44,790 nucleotides of DNA, from contig NZ_JAHKPJ010000014.1 in NCBI RefSeq assembly GCF_018860345.1, positions 1 to 44,790 on the forward strand, given 5' to 3'. Below the pieces are notes generated by a model. The model saw only the letters and a program-made list of their open reading frames with translations, did no database searches and was not told the DNA's origin. This stretch comes from Psychrosphaera sp. F3M07 (GTDB lineage: Bacteria; Pseudomonadota; Gammaproteobacteria; Enterobacterales; Alteromonadaceae). The position numbers and the translations under genes were made by a program. Shown here in pieces: positions 26,467-33,077 of the stretch (position 1 is its first letter; the number at the start of each line of letters is the position of its first letter).

Positions 26467-27306
26467 ATGTGGCTTACTAAAAATGTACAATACAAATCGT
26501 CCAAACCTATCTCACCTTGGCGTAAAATATCTCTTGGTTCTTGGAGACCTACTGGAGATTCAAGTACTCACACAACCTTAGAACTCAATATAGAGCCAGT
26601 ACAAGCCTTTTTGAAAGAGTTCAATGAAAACAATAATTGCCAATGCAATGTATTACAATATTTTTCTTGGGTCATGGCTCAAACTATTAAAAAATATCCA
26701 TATATAAACCAGTCCGTTAGGTTTGGTCGTTTATACCAACGAAAAGATGTCGACATATTTTTACATGTAGCCATTGATAAAGTTAAAGGAGATAACTTAT
26801 CAGGAATTGTGATCAGAACAGCTCAGGAGCTATCCTTATTACAATTTTCCAAGGAAGTAGAAGGTAAGCTAAAAATATTAACAGAATTGGATGATCCAGA
26901 GTTTAAAGTTATTAAAAACGTGTTTAATAGAATGCCTGGGATATTTAGCCGAACCTTTTTAAACATTTCTAAGTTTGTTCAATACAAGTTAAACCTGTGG
27001 TCTCCATTATTCGGTAGTCCGCGAGATGTATTTGGCAGCATTCAAATATCCAATGTAGGTTCATTTGGTATCGACAACGCTATTGTACCTATCGCACCTT
27101 ACACCAACATTCCAATGGTCGTTGCTTTAGGAAGTCTTAAAAAAAGGCCTTTTGTAATTAATGATAAAGTTGAAGCCATCAAAACAGTAAAGGCGGGTTT
27201 TACCGGTGACCACCGATTAATGGATGGCGTTCAATTTGGGCAGATGCAAAAAGAAATTATTCGCTACTTTAATCACCCCTCTTCAACTTGTGAGAGAACG
27301 TACTGA
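26467..27306 (+). CDS. Stand-alone 2-oxoacid-dehydrogenase E2-type acyltransferase domain
   Basis: The start is set at the ATG at 26467, preceded by AAGGAA; an ATG at 26437 would overlap the divergent promoter. The 279-residue protein is one E2 catalytic (chloramphenicol-acetyltransferase-like) domain: SNVGSFGIDNAIVPI, IPMVVALGS and D248-HRLMDG, where H249 and D253 are the catalytic His and Asp of the DHRxxDG motif. It has no lipoyl domain and no E1/E3-binding domain, so it cannot be an ordinary dehydrogenase E2 core. Similar orphan domains are annotated as acyltransferases. With the hydroxylase next door, transfer of an acyl or hydroxyacyl group is the simplest guess. The last ten residues look unconserved, and the gene ends just before the integron. 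Confidence 0.72.
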   Translation: MWLTKNVQYKSSKPISPWRKISLGSWRPTGDSSTHTTLELNIEPVQAFLKEFNENNNCQCNVLQYFSWVMAQTIKKYPYINQSVRFGRLYQRKDVDIFLHVAIDKVKGDNLSGIVIRTAQELSLLQFSKEVEGKLKILTELDDPEFKVIKNVFNRMPGIFSRTFLNISKFVQYKLNLWSPLFGSPRDVFGSIQISNVGSFGIDNAIVPIAPYTNIPMVVALGSLKKRPFVINDKVEAIKTVKAGFTGDHRLMDGVQFGQMQKEIIRYFNHPSSTCERTY

Positions 27307-27328
27307 CAACTCCATTAGCCACTTGCTG

Positions 27329-27449
27329 TTAGACGTGCGTATATTTTTGAGTCGTTTTAACATTTGAGTGTCCTAGTTGAGATTGCACAGTGCTTATATC
27401 AGCGCCACTTAGTAACTAGTGCTGCTTTTTTAATGAAATTTTTGACCAC
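27329..27449 (-). pseudogene. Integron integrase relic (tyrosine recombinase C-terminus)
   Basis: Read on the minus strand, the last 28 sense codons before a TAA at 27329-27331 give LLSGADISTVQSQLGHSN then VKTTQKYTHV, the C-terminal box of tyrosine recombinases with the LGH histidine and the catalytic Tyr. Just upstream, in another frame, VVKNFIKKAAL fits the region normally before the RHxxR box, but that box (about 15 residues) is missing and an in-frame TAG precedes the fragment. So the gene carries an internal deletion and a frame change, and nothing of the N-terminal 200 residues is left. The orientation (opposite to the cassettes) and the LexA box support an integron integrase rather than a phage integrase. 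Confidence 0.75.
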
Positions 27450-27509
27450 TCAAAGATCAAAATAATGTCGTCTTATTTAGTTTAGACAGTAGTCGAGTTT
27501 TTATCTTGA

Positions 27510-27525
27510 CTGTGTTTATATACAG
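27510..27525. promoter_or_regulatory. LexA (SOS) box of the integron integrase
   Basis: CTGTGTTTATATACAG fits CTG-N10-CAG with the usual A/T-rich alternating centre. It lies upstream of the integrase relic, between it and the cassettes, where SOS control of intI is known in Vibrio and class 1 integrons. The site outlived its gene. Confidence 0.7.
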
Positions 27526-27727
27526 ATTTCGAGGGTTTCATACCAAGTCAAGAAAACAGGAACAATGCCCACCCTTGGTGGATCACAAAAAACCGAGTTG
27601 TTACGTAACAAAGGTGTAGTAAATGCGGTAGAGGTTTGTTACTAATAGTGAAAATAAATAAGAGGAACCGCGTTGTCAGAAACTTAGGCAAACGTCCTCT
27701 GATTAAGTTGTTATGTTTGAGTCAGGT
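27526..27727. other. Probable attI/leader region of the integron
   Basis: About 200 bases between the LexA box and the first cassette gene. It contains an AGAGGA...TCCTCT inverted pair (27661-27700), and GTTATGT at 27710-27716, a near match to the GTTRRRY recombination core, marks the likely attI/cassette junction. No open frame of note. The cassette promoter is probably here, but I cannot place it firmly. Confidence 0.45.
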
Positions 27728-28015
27728 ATGGATGAAGATTTAAAGAAAAAAGTAGATGTAGTAGTTGGATTGAGCCGTCTTGCAGGTGGCACATTGATTC
27801 TTGTTGGTAGTATTTTGTTGTTCGTATTTACACAAGCTGCGCTAGACCCAAATGCTGTAATAGAAATTAATGGTGCTCCAACAAAAGATCAAACAGATAA
27901 AATTATGGCCGCCATTTTTAGTGCTTTATTTCCAATAGCAGGTTTGTTTTTATCTTTTGCGCCAGCCAAACTTCTTGATAAGTGGGCTGCAAAAATAATC
28001 GGCCGTTTGAGTTAA
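27728..28015 (+). CDS. Integron cassette gene 1: small two-helix membrane protein
   Basis: The 95-residue product from the ATG at 27728 (AGG ribosome site close by) has two hydrophobic segments, about 15-38 (VGLSRLAGGTLILVGSILLF) and 62-82 (ALFPIAGLFLSFAPAKLL), linked by a polar loop. An ATG at 27713, inside the cassette junction, would add five residues. No family is recognised. It lies at the attI-proximal position, the best expressed place in an integron, and its attC starts eight bases after the stop. Cassettes coding for small membrane proteins of unknown role are common in chromosomal integrons; phage defence is one possibility but nothing here proves it. Confidence 0.7.
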   Translation: MDEDLKKKVDVVVGLSRLAGGTLILVGSILLFVFTQAALDPNAVIEINGAPTKDQTDKIMAAIFSALFPIAGLFLSFAPAKLLDKWAAKIIGRLS

Positions 28016-28022
28016 TCTCAAA

Positions 28023-28120
28023 TATAACAAACGCCTAAACTCGACAATGTTAAGTTGTCATGTTTTTGGCAAACAACGCAAAAAGCCACGCCAACACATT
28101 GCGTGTTAGGCGGGCGTTGA
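28023..28120 (+). other. attC site 1 (Vibrio/Shewanella type)
   Basis: The left end TAACAAACGCCTAA (28025 on) and right end TTAGGCGGGCGTTGA (28106-28120) are imperfect complements and match the conserved ends of VCR-like attC sites. GTTGAGG is the recombination core. A partly palindromic centre separates the ends. The first ~80 bases resemble the matching part of attC site 3, including AACAACGCAAAAAGCCAC. Confidence 0.85.
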
Positions 28121-28265
28121 GGCCGTAGAATAACTCTTTTTTAAGAAATATGGCCGATTTTATGGGTTCCAAATGCATTACCTAGTGCGAGATAAACGCT
28201 TAGCATTTGCTACAGGAACTCGATTTTTCATCAATTTGGGCTGTTGGAGTAATTCTACAGCCTCG
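28116..28265. other. ORF-less cassette-like segment with inverted ends
   Basis: This lies between two recombination cores (GTTGAGG and GTTAGGT). The ends GAGGCCGTAGAATAACTC (28119-28136) and GAGTAATTCTACAGCCTC (28247-28264) are reverse complements at 16 of 18 bases, with further weaker pairing inside (GGGTTCC / GGAACTC). No ribosome site plus open frame is present. It may be a single long attC whose left core was replaced by the neighbouring site, or a non-coding cassette. Confidence 0.55.
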
Positions 28266-28290
28266 TTAGGTGCATTTTAGAGGTCTGTGT

Positions 28291-28845
28291 ATGGATGAGA
28301 GTTTTGTAAAAGAATTGGATTCGTCTTTAGAAGTATTTAACACATATTTTCCGAATGAAAGAGATGACGTAGACATACTTATATTGCGTGGTCATCAATT
28401 AGCCGAAACAATGCTTTATAGTTTTATTCGTAAAACAGTTTCTAATCCAAAGCATATTGAGTCTTTTTTTATAAGTTGGGAGCCACTTGTTTCGCTCGTA
28501 AGAGCATTATTGCAAGATGATGAAGAAGAATATACATGGGTATGGAAATCACTAATAAAACTCGCTAAAACAAGAAATCAAATAGCGCACAATATAAACC
28601 CTGAAATTCAGAGTAAACATGTAGCGGATTTTATTAATTGTGTAAGGTCTCAATTTTCAGGCTTTAATAATGTAGTTGGTGATGATGACCTTAAAAAGGC
28701 GATATTTATTGTTTATTGTGGTTTATCAACAGCTCTTGCTCTTGAAAAGTATCCATACTGTGGTGCAACATATTTGGTTCGCGATGAAATCCATAAACAT
28801 GGTCAAGAGCTTATATCTAAAGGAATAAGTGTACAAAGCACCTAA
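28291..28845 (+). CDS. Integron cassette gene 2: HEPN-like helical protein
   Basis: The ATG at 28291 has AGAGG upstream; a GTG at 28270 lies in the recombination core and is unlikely to be used. The product is 184 residues, all-helical and rich in acidic residues in the middle. R95-N-Q-I-A-H100 (KTRNQIAHN) matches the R-x4-6-H motif of HEPN domains, many of which are RNases in toxin, Abi and defence systems; others are non-catalytic. No antitoxin-like gene is next to it. The TAA stop is built into attC site 2 (ACCTAAC), a common arrangement in cassettes. The HEPN assignment is from the motif and helical pattern only. Confidence 0.6.
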   Translation: MDESFVKELDSSLEVFNTYFPNERDDVDILILRGHQLAETMLYSFIRKTVSNPKHIESFFISWEPLVSLVRALLQDDEEEYTWVWKSLIKLAKTRNQIAHNINPEIQSKHVADFINCVRSQFSGFNNVVGDDDLKKAIFIVYCGLSTALALEKYPYCGATYLVRDEIHKHGQELISKGISVQST

Positions 28846-28941
28846 CAAGGGTTTTCAAGTCGGACTCGTAACCGTTTCCTCGGTTTCGCTTCGCTACACA
28901 ATTTAGTAAACAATTATCAGCCCCTTAAATGGGCGTTTGGC
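28840..28941 (+). other. attC site 2
   Basis: It begins ACCTAACAAGGG and ends CCCCTTAAATGGGCGTTTGGC (28921-28941), the form typical of many Vibrionales/Alteromonadales attC sites. It overlaps the stop codon of cassette gene 2. The centre has a CTCGGTTTCGC segment with short complementary parts. Confidence 0.8.
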
Positions 28942-28957
28942 ATACAAGGAGAGTTCA

Positions 28958-29422
28958 GTGAAAAAGTTAATTTTAGTATTCATATCCCTTATTTTGTCTT
29001 TTTCAACGTCTGCAAATGACAAGCTCACGGCAGAACAGTTAATCGAGAAAGCAAAGGCATTTGTATCAGCCAAAAATGCACGCCAACAACCAAATACAAC
29101 CATTAAAGAAATAGACCATTTTATATCGCTATTATCTGATAATTTCATTGATGAGCATGTTAAATATAATTTTACGTATACTGATAAGTCGAAACTCCGT
29201 TCAGATTTGGTTGGTAAACTAAAAGATGAAGTTATAAACAGCAATATTGAGATAAACGAAATTATGGTAGGGGCTAATGTTGTTTTTATAAAAATGACTG
29301 AAATAGGTAAAGTTAAGCCTGCACATCTAGATAAAACCATTGAATATAGTAAAACTAATATTGTCTCATTAGAGTTTAACGAATCAGGTTTAGTAAAGCA
29401 TACCCGTCGACACCACGGTTGA
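28958..29422 (+). CDS. Integron cassette gene 3: exported NTF2/SnoaL-like protein
   Basis: The GTG at 28958 has AAGGAG seven bases upstream and opens a signal peptide (1-19, ending STSA before NDK), which decides it over a TTG at 28937. The mature part of about 135 residues has the look of an NTF2/SnoaL-like cone fold: an N-terminal helix pair, IDHFISLLSDNFIDEHV, then alternating strands ending VSLEFNESGLVKHTR. No catalytic residues are recognisable, so it may bind a small molecule in the periplasm. The overlapping 183-codon frame on the other strand is an artefact. Confidence 0.68.
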   Translation: MKKLILVFISLILSFSTSANDKLTAEQLIEKAKAFVSAKNARQQPNTTIKEIDHFISLLSDNFIDEHVKYNFTYTDKSKLRSDLVGKLKDEVINSNIEINEIMVGANVVFIKMTEIGKVKPAHLDKTIEYSKTNIVSLEFNESGLVKHTRRHHG

Positions 29423-29427
29423 TGTAT

Positions 29428-29529
29428 GCCATACAAGCGCCTTAACACTGACAATTTTTTGTTGTCATGGTTTTGTCAAACAACGCAAAAAGCCACCAAA
29501 CTTGCTCACACATTATTCAGGCGTTAAAT
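29428..29529 (+). other. attC site 3 (last recognisable site)
   Basis: The left core GCCATAC (29428-29434) is followed by AAGCGCCTTAA; the right end is TTCAGGCGTTAAAT with core GTTAAAT (29523-29529). The centre shares AACAACGCAAAAAGCCAC with attC site 1. No cassette follows; heptamer repeats and an ordinary chromosomal gene do, so this is probably the old end of the array. Confidence 0.78.
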
Positions 29530-29614
29530 TTCAAACTCACTTTTGTCCATAAATTAATTAGAGCAAAGATATATCTTCGCTCTGTATTATCGGTCTGATT
29601 AGGACGTTGCTTTC

Positions 29615-29780
29615 TCGAAACTCGAAACTCGAGACTCGAGACTCCCAACTGCTCTTATCTCTTCGCTTTTCCTTCCAGCTTCCAGCTTCCAGCTTCCAGC
29701 TTATAACTTCCAGCTTATAACTTCCAGCTTATAACTTCCAGCTTCCAGCTTCCAGCTTATAACTTACAGCTTCCAACTGC
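29615..29780. repeat. Compound heptamer array (CGAAACT, CCAGCTT, TATAACTT units)
   Basis: It begins with about four seven-base units of the kind CGAAACT/CGAGACT (29616-29644). After a 30-base gap, seven-base CCAGCTT units run on, some alternating with TATAACT to make 14-base units, to about 29780, three bases before the radical SAM stop codon. The unit length and core (AGCTT) echo the arrays at 13539 and 1009. Confidence 0.88.
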
Positions 29781-29782
29781 CC

Positions 29783-31411
29783 TTAACTCATATGCCTTTG
29801 CTGTCTTTGCAGTAACTTACTTTGGCTTTTTGATGCTACCTTTTCAACCGCGTATAAATCTAAGGTTTGGAAGTGGCTTTTTAGTTTTGATGCTGCGTAA
29901 TCCAATTCAATTTTTTCAATAACTTGTAAGTGTCTTTCAGGGAATAAAGCTTCTACCGCTTGGGAAATTAGCTCGTATAGCTTTTTAAGATTGATCTTAT
30001 GAGTTTGCCCTGTTTTTTCAAATATCCATTCAGCAATCGCAATAAAGTGATCAAACGGTTGATCAGCAATAATGATAGGTAGTGAATGTTTAAAGCGGCC
30101 TGAATTGCCAATCATGTCCCAGAAACGTGCAAAGCGATTTATGCGCTGCATGGTGGCAAAGTCTACTCTGTCTGTGCTTAATATATTAAACGGTGGCAAA
30201 GGGTTAAAACGTAAATCAAAGGTATTGGTATGCCTAATAATAGGACTGCCTTTTAACCGTTTTAATATCCCCAATTGAATTTCATGAGGGTAACAATGAT
30301 ACAGCTGATCAAAGCTATCTCTGAAGGTATCAAAGGTTTCACCTGGCAATCCAAAGATAAGATCCGCATGGATGTGCGCCGTTGTGTTTTCTTTTAACCA
30401 AATTAGGTTTTCTTTAGATTTAGGGTTGTTTTGTTTTCGACTTATATTGGCCTGAACCTCTTGGTTAAAGGTTTGAATGCCAATTTCAAACTGCAAACTG
30501 TTCTCTGGGAACTGACTTAACAACTCTTTTAATTTTCTTGGTAGATGATCCGGTACCACTTCAAAATGCAGGTAAAGATTGTCATCCATTTTATCTAAGA
30601 AAAACTGCATGATCTGCATGGTGGTTTTAATGTTTAAGTTAAAGGTTCGGTCGATAAACTTAAAGTTTCTAGCGCCACGCTGATATAAAATTTCCATTTG
30701 GCCAAGAAACAAATCTAAATCAAATGGGTTGGAGGCGGTGTCTAAAGACGATAAACAAAACTCACACTTAAACGGGCAGCCGCGAGATGCTTCCACGTAA
30801 AGTAAACGGTTTTTTAAATCTTCATCGGTATAATATTGGTATGGCAGTTCAATATCATTTAATTCAATAGGCTTGGATTTTAAGATCTTTTGTTTAGGTT
30901 CATTGTTATTAATGATGTCTTTACATAGTTGATAAAAACTTAAATCAGCAGGGCCAGTTAATACGAAATCAGCAGTATTAACGATAGGTTGACCTTCCGT
31001 TTCATAACTCACTTCTGGGCCGCCTAATACGACTTTAACTTCTGGTGCGATGACTTTTAATAAGTTAACCACATCTGTGGTTTCGACTATGTTCCAAATA
31101 TATACACCAAAACCAACAATGTCGGGTTTAGATTCTAATATTTGCTCAACAATATCCAACGGGCGTGCATTAATAACAAATTCTTGAATTTCACAAAACT
31201 CTTGTAACTCTTGTAAGTTAGCGTACAGATAACGTAAACCAAAACTGGCGTGGATATATTTGGCATTCAGGGTAGAAAGCACTATTTTGGGCGCAGATGG
31301 ATCTATTTTGTGGCTAGTTACTGCACGTTGTTGTGCTGAATCTATTGAATCTCCGTCATTAACGCCAACTTGGGTAATGGTTAATTCTGGAGCATATTGT
31401 TGCACTGCCAT
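29783..31411 (-). CDS. B12-binding-domain radical SAM protein
   Basis: 542 residues. The N-terminal part (about 40-170) is a Rossmann-like cobalamin-binding type domain (VLSTLNAKYIHASFGLRYL, VGFGVYIWN, VVLGGPEVS). The radical SAM barrel (about 200-425) has C212-x3-C216-x2-C219 in SRGCPFKCEFC for the 4Fe-4S cluster, then QFEIGIQTFN and ADLIFGLPGET typical of the HemN/MiaB-like branch. The C-terminal ~110 residues match the DUF4080-type extension seen in this family. The usual His of the B12-binding DxHxxG motif is not evident, so cobalamin binding is uncertain. The substrate is unknown. It seems monocistronic: its neighbours on both sides are separated by repeats or hairpins. Confidence 0.85.
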   Translation of the reverse strand: MAVQQYAPELTITQVGVNDGDSIDSAQQRAVTSHKIDPSAPKIVLSTLNAKYIHASFGLRYLYANLQELQEFCEIQEFVINARPLDIVEQILESKPDIVGFGVYIWNIVETTDVVNLLKVIAPEVKVVLGGPEVSYETEGQPIVNTADFVLTGPADLSFYQLCKDIINNNEPKQKILKSKPIELNDIELPYQYYTDEDLKNRLLYVEASRGCPFKCEFCLSSLDTASNPFDLDLFLGQMEILYQRGARNFKFIDRTFNLNIKTTMQIMQFFLDKMDDNLYLHFEVVPDHLPRKLKELLSQFPENSLQFEIGIQTFNQEVQANISRKQNNPKSKENLIWLKENTTAHIHADLIFGLPGETFDTFRDSFDQLYHCYPHEIQLGILKRLKGSPIIRHTNTFDLRFNPLPPFNILSTDRVDFATMQRINRFARFWDMIGNSGRFKHSLPIIIADQPFDHFIAIAEWIFEKTGQTHKINLKKLYELISQAVEALFPERHLQVIEKIELDYAASKLKSHFQTLDLYAVEKVASKSQSKLLQRQQRHMS

Positions 31412-31491
31412 GCTGAGCCTTAAGTACTTAGTATAATCTGGGTGGGATGATAAAGTTTTCTTACTGATTCAGCAATTAGACATTGCATAAG

Positions 31492-31510
31492 ATCGCCTGA
31501 ACTAGGCGAT
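31492..31510. other. Short hairpin upstream of the radical SAM gene
   Basis: ATCGCCT, a five-base loop, then AGGCGAT. It has no T tract on either strand. It lies between the start of the radical SAM gene and the end of the 56-residue gene, so it may stop transcripts of the latter. Confidence 0.35.
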
Positions 31511-31544
31511 TATTATGGTGTATTGATTTTTTTTAAGTGAGTAC

Positions 31545-31597
31545 AGGCTTATATATTGGTGAGATGAAATTTTGCTTAGTCTCTATTTCATAAGCCT
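31545..31597. terminator. Nested hairpin after the 56-residue gene
   Basis: AGGCTTAT (31545-31552) pairs with ATAAGCCT (31590-31597), and inside it ATGAAAT pairs with ATTTCAT. On the plus strand it is followed by seven Ts. On the minus strand it lies directly after the small gene's stop, so it may work as a terminator in either direction. Confidence 0.45.
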
Positions 31598-31604
31598 TTT
31601 TTTA

Positions 31605-31775
31605 TTAATCTTTTTTGTTTATGACCACTTCAATATTTTTAGTATCACCGGCAAACCATTTTTGCACATATATACTGCCGATAATTGGTGGCATGCCTTC
31701 TTCTGGCACTTCTTTGTAACGAACACTGTTCTTAGTTGCTTTTTCAAACTCAAATGTAACTTTTTTCTCAGACAT
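31605..31775 (-). CDS. Conserved-looking small protein (56 aa)
   Basis: The ATG at 31775 has a good ribosome site (AGGAAAAAAG) directly upstream. The product starts MSEKKVTFEFEKATKNSVRY and continues through a GMPPIIGSIYVQKWF segment to a lysine-rich end. The alternating charged and hydrophobic residues suggest a small beta protein. I recall short gammaproteobacterial proteins with a similar KATKNxxRY...xGxxYxQK pattern, but no function is known to me. A 71-codon frame on the opposite strand covers the same bases but is rich in Phe and lacks a ribosome site; I take it as a shadow. It is probably a single-gene transcript ending in the hairpin behind it. Confidence 0.72.
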   Translation of the reverse strand: MSEKKVTFEFEKATKNSVRYKEVPEEGMPPIIGSIYVQKWFAGDTKNIEVVINKKD

Positions 31776-31815
31776 CTTTTTTCCTAAGTATTCAATTAAA
31801 TAAGGTTAGGGTCTT

Positions 31816-32385
31816 TTAGTACGAATATATTATGACAAACGCAGCAGGCACACAAAATCCAGCAAGCACTAATAATCCCCGTAAGCTTTTCACGCCATTT
31901 TTGCCTTTGACCATAAATAGGGCTGACAAGGCCAAATAAATCAGCATAGCGGCATACAGATCTGAAAAATAAGTCCAAGCGCTTTTTGCTTCGTTTAAGT
32001 GTAAGAAATTAAAGCTTTTTAATAAAAAACGAGGGGTAACTTGCTCTATAACGACATTGTTTTTTTGGGTATCAATAAGCAATGTATGATTGTGTTTGGT
32101 GAATATTTTGTACTTTTTAGGTGATTCCCAAAACCGAGCTTTGACCGAGGTATCAAGCTTCAGTTCTGACAATAACCAAGATTCAAAATCGTCATTGTCA
32201 ATTTTGGTATTAATATCAGGAATGAAATGCCGTTGTTGGGTGACTTGATAATTAGGGTTCCAGTCATCCACATGATTAAGGGCGATACCTGATATGGCAA
32301 AAATAAGGGTTAAGCCAATACAAAAATAACCAATATCTCTGTGTAAACTGCGATTTAATTTAAACCAATTTATTTTAATAGCCAT
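31816..32385 (-). CDS. PepSY-associated transmembrane protein
   Basis: 189 residues. TM1 is at about 17-36 (DIGYFCIGLTLIFAISGIAL), an extracytoplasmic PepSY-like domain at 45-125, then two more hydrophobic segments at about 140-158 and 168-187. The opening LNRSLHRDIGY and the GIALNH that follows TM1 are hallmarks of PepSY-TM proteins, which often accompany iron or flavin reductases and TonB systems. The start codon overlaps the stop of the DUF4920 gene (TAATG), so the two are translationally coupled. A Fur-like box lies upstream of the operon, consistent with an iron-linked role, though that is inference. Confidence 0.8.
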   Translation of the reverse strand: MAIKINWFKLNRSLHRDIGYFCIGLTLIFAISGIALNHVDDWNPNYQVTQQRHFIPDINTKIDNDDFESWLLSELKLDTSVKARFWESPKKYKIFTKHNHTLLIDTQKNNVVIEQVTPRFLLKSFNFLHLNEAKSAWTYFSDLYAAMLIYLALSALFMVKGKNGVKSLRGLLVLAGFCVPAAFVIIYSY

Positions 32386-32858
32386 TAGTCTTTAATGGTG
32401 ACACCCGTTGGCGACAATTCATAAATGGTCATAGTTTGGGTGACCGAATTAACGTCAAATTGTTCGTCGTTTTCTTGGGCTAAATAGGCTAAATATTTTT
32501 TTGATTGTTCTAGGCTAAGTTCTAATGCTTTTAACTGACCAGTGGCATAAGCTACTTTGCCCATCGCCGCCATTGGAAACACCATATCGCCGTCACGGAC
32601 TTTAATTCTTAAGGTTTGAAATTTTTTATCCGACGCTAACTCCATCCAACAACCACGTTTGCTACACACTTTAACAATGGCGCCTTCAACCGTAATTGGT
32701 GAACTCATGTAACGCTCTGGAGCGGCTAATATGCTCGATATTTTAGCGAGTTGTGTCATATCTGCGCCAGTACCAAAATTACGTTCAGCGTACGCCACAT
32801 TGATTAACGATAAAGTAACGATGAGTATTACAGCGAGGGCTGTGTTTAAAAAGCGCAT
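32385..32858 (-). CDS. DUF4920 exported protein
   Basis: 157 residues with a signal peptide (1-24, cut AYA/ERN). The mature protein is an OB-like DUF4920 domain: YMSSPITVEGAIVKVCSKRGCWMELASD, then a segment ending FPMAAMGKVAYATGQL. The C-x4-C pair (KVCSKRGCW) could bind a metal or form a disulphide. It is the first gene of a two-gene operon with the PepSY membrane protein. No enzyme activity is assigned to this family as far as I know. Confidence 0.82.
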   Translation of the reverse strand: MRFLNTALAVILIVTLSLINVAYAERNFGTGADMTQLAKISSILAAPERYMSSPITVEGAIVKVCSKRGCWMELASDKKFQTLRIKVRDGDMVFPMAAMGKVAYATGQLKALELSLEQSKKYLAYLAQENDEQFDVNSVTQTMTIYELSPTGVTIKD

Positions 32859-33016
32859 TTTATTTACCTTGTATAAAGTCGGTAGGTAATGAACGGCAAA
32901 TCAATATTAGCCTTAAATTAAGAGAGCTGATTAATTAACAAATTACTTAACTAAAAGGGTAATAGGAAGTGCGTAGATTAATATTAACAGCCATATTAAT
33001 CTTTTTTGCTTTGATT

Positions 33017-33035
33017 GCAAATGAGAATAGTTATC
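33017..33035. promoter_or_regulatory. Fur-like box upstream of the DUF4920-PepSY operon
   Basis: GCAAATGAGAATAGTTATC matches the 19-base Fur consensus at 14 positions. It sits 159 bases before the DUF4920 start and 43 bases before the end of the next gene upstream, so the distance is long but possible. Confidence 0.4.
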
Positions 33036-33077
33036 ACCTTATGGTGCTAAATCGATAAATATAACTGCGCCTTATTT

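Noticed and set aside
27329-27449. Phage or ICE integrase rather than integron integrase
   Set aside because: The C-terminal box alone does not decide, but the opposite orientation, the LexA box and the attC-bearing cassettes directly beside it favour an integron; kept as an alternative.
27506-27535. TTGACT at 27506 as a -35 box for a cassette promoter
   Set aside because: There is no acceptable -10 sequence at 16-18 bases; the segment is better explained by the LexA box.
28903-29454. 183-codon open frame on the minus strand inside the third integron cassette
   Set aside because: It lies opposite the exported NTF2-like gene, which has a ribosome site, a signal peptide and the attC-correct orientation; the minus frame has none of these.
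29615-29780. Possible CRISPR array or phase-variable promoter
   Set aside because: There are no spacers; the array lies behind the stop codon of a gene rather than in a promoter or coding start, so phase variation is not supported.
31572-31787. 71-codon plus-strand frame rich in Phe
   Set aside because: It is the reverse of the 56-residue minus-strand gene, has no ribosome site and an odd composition.
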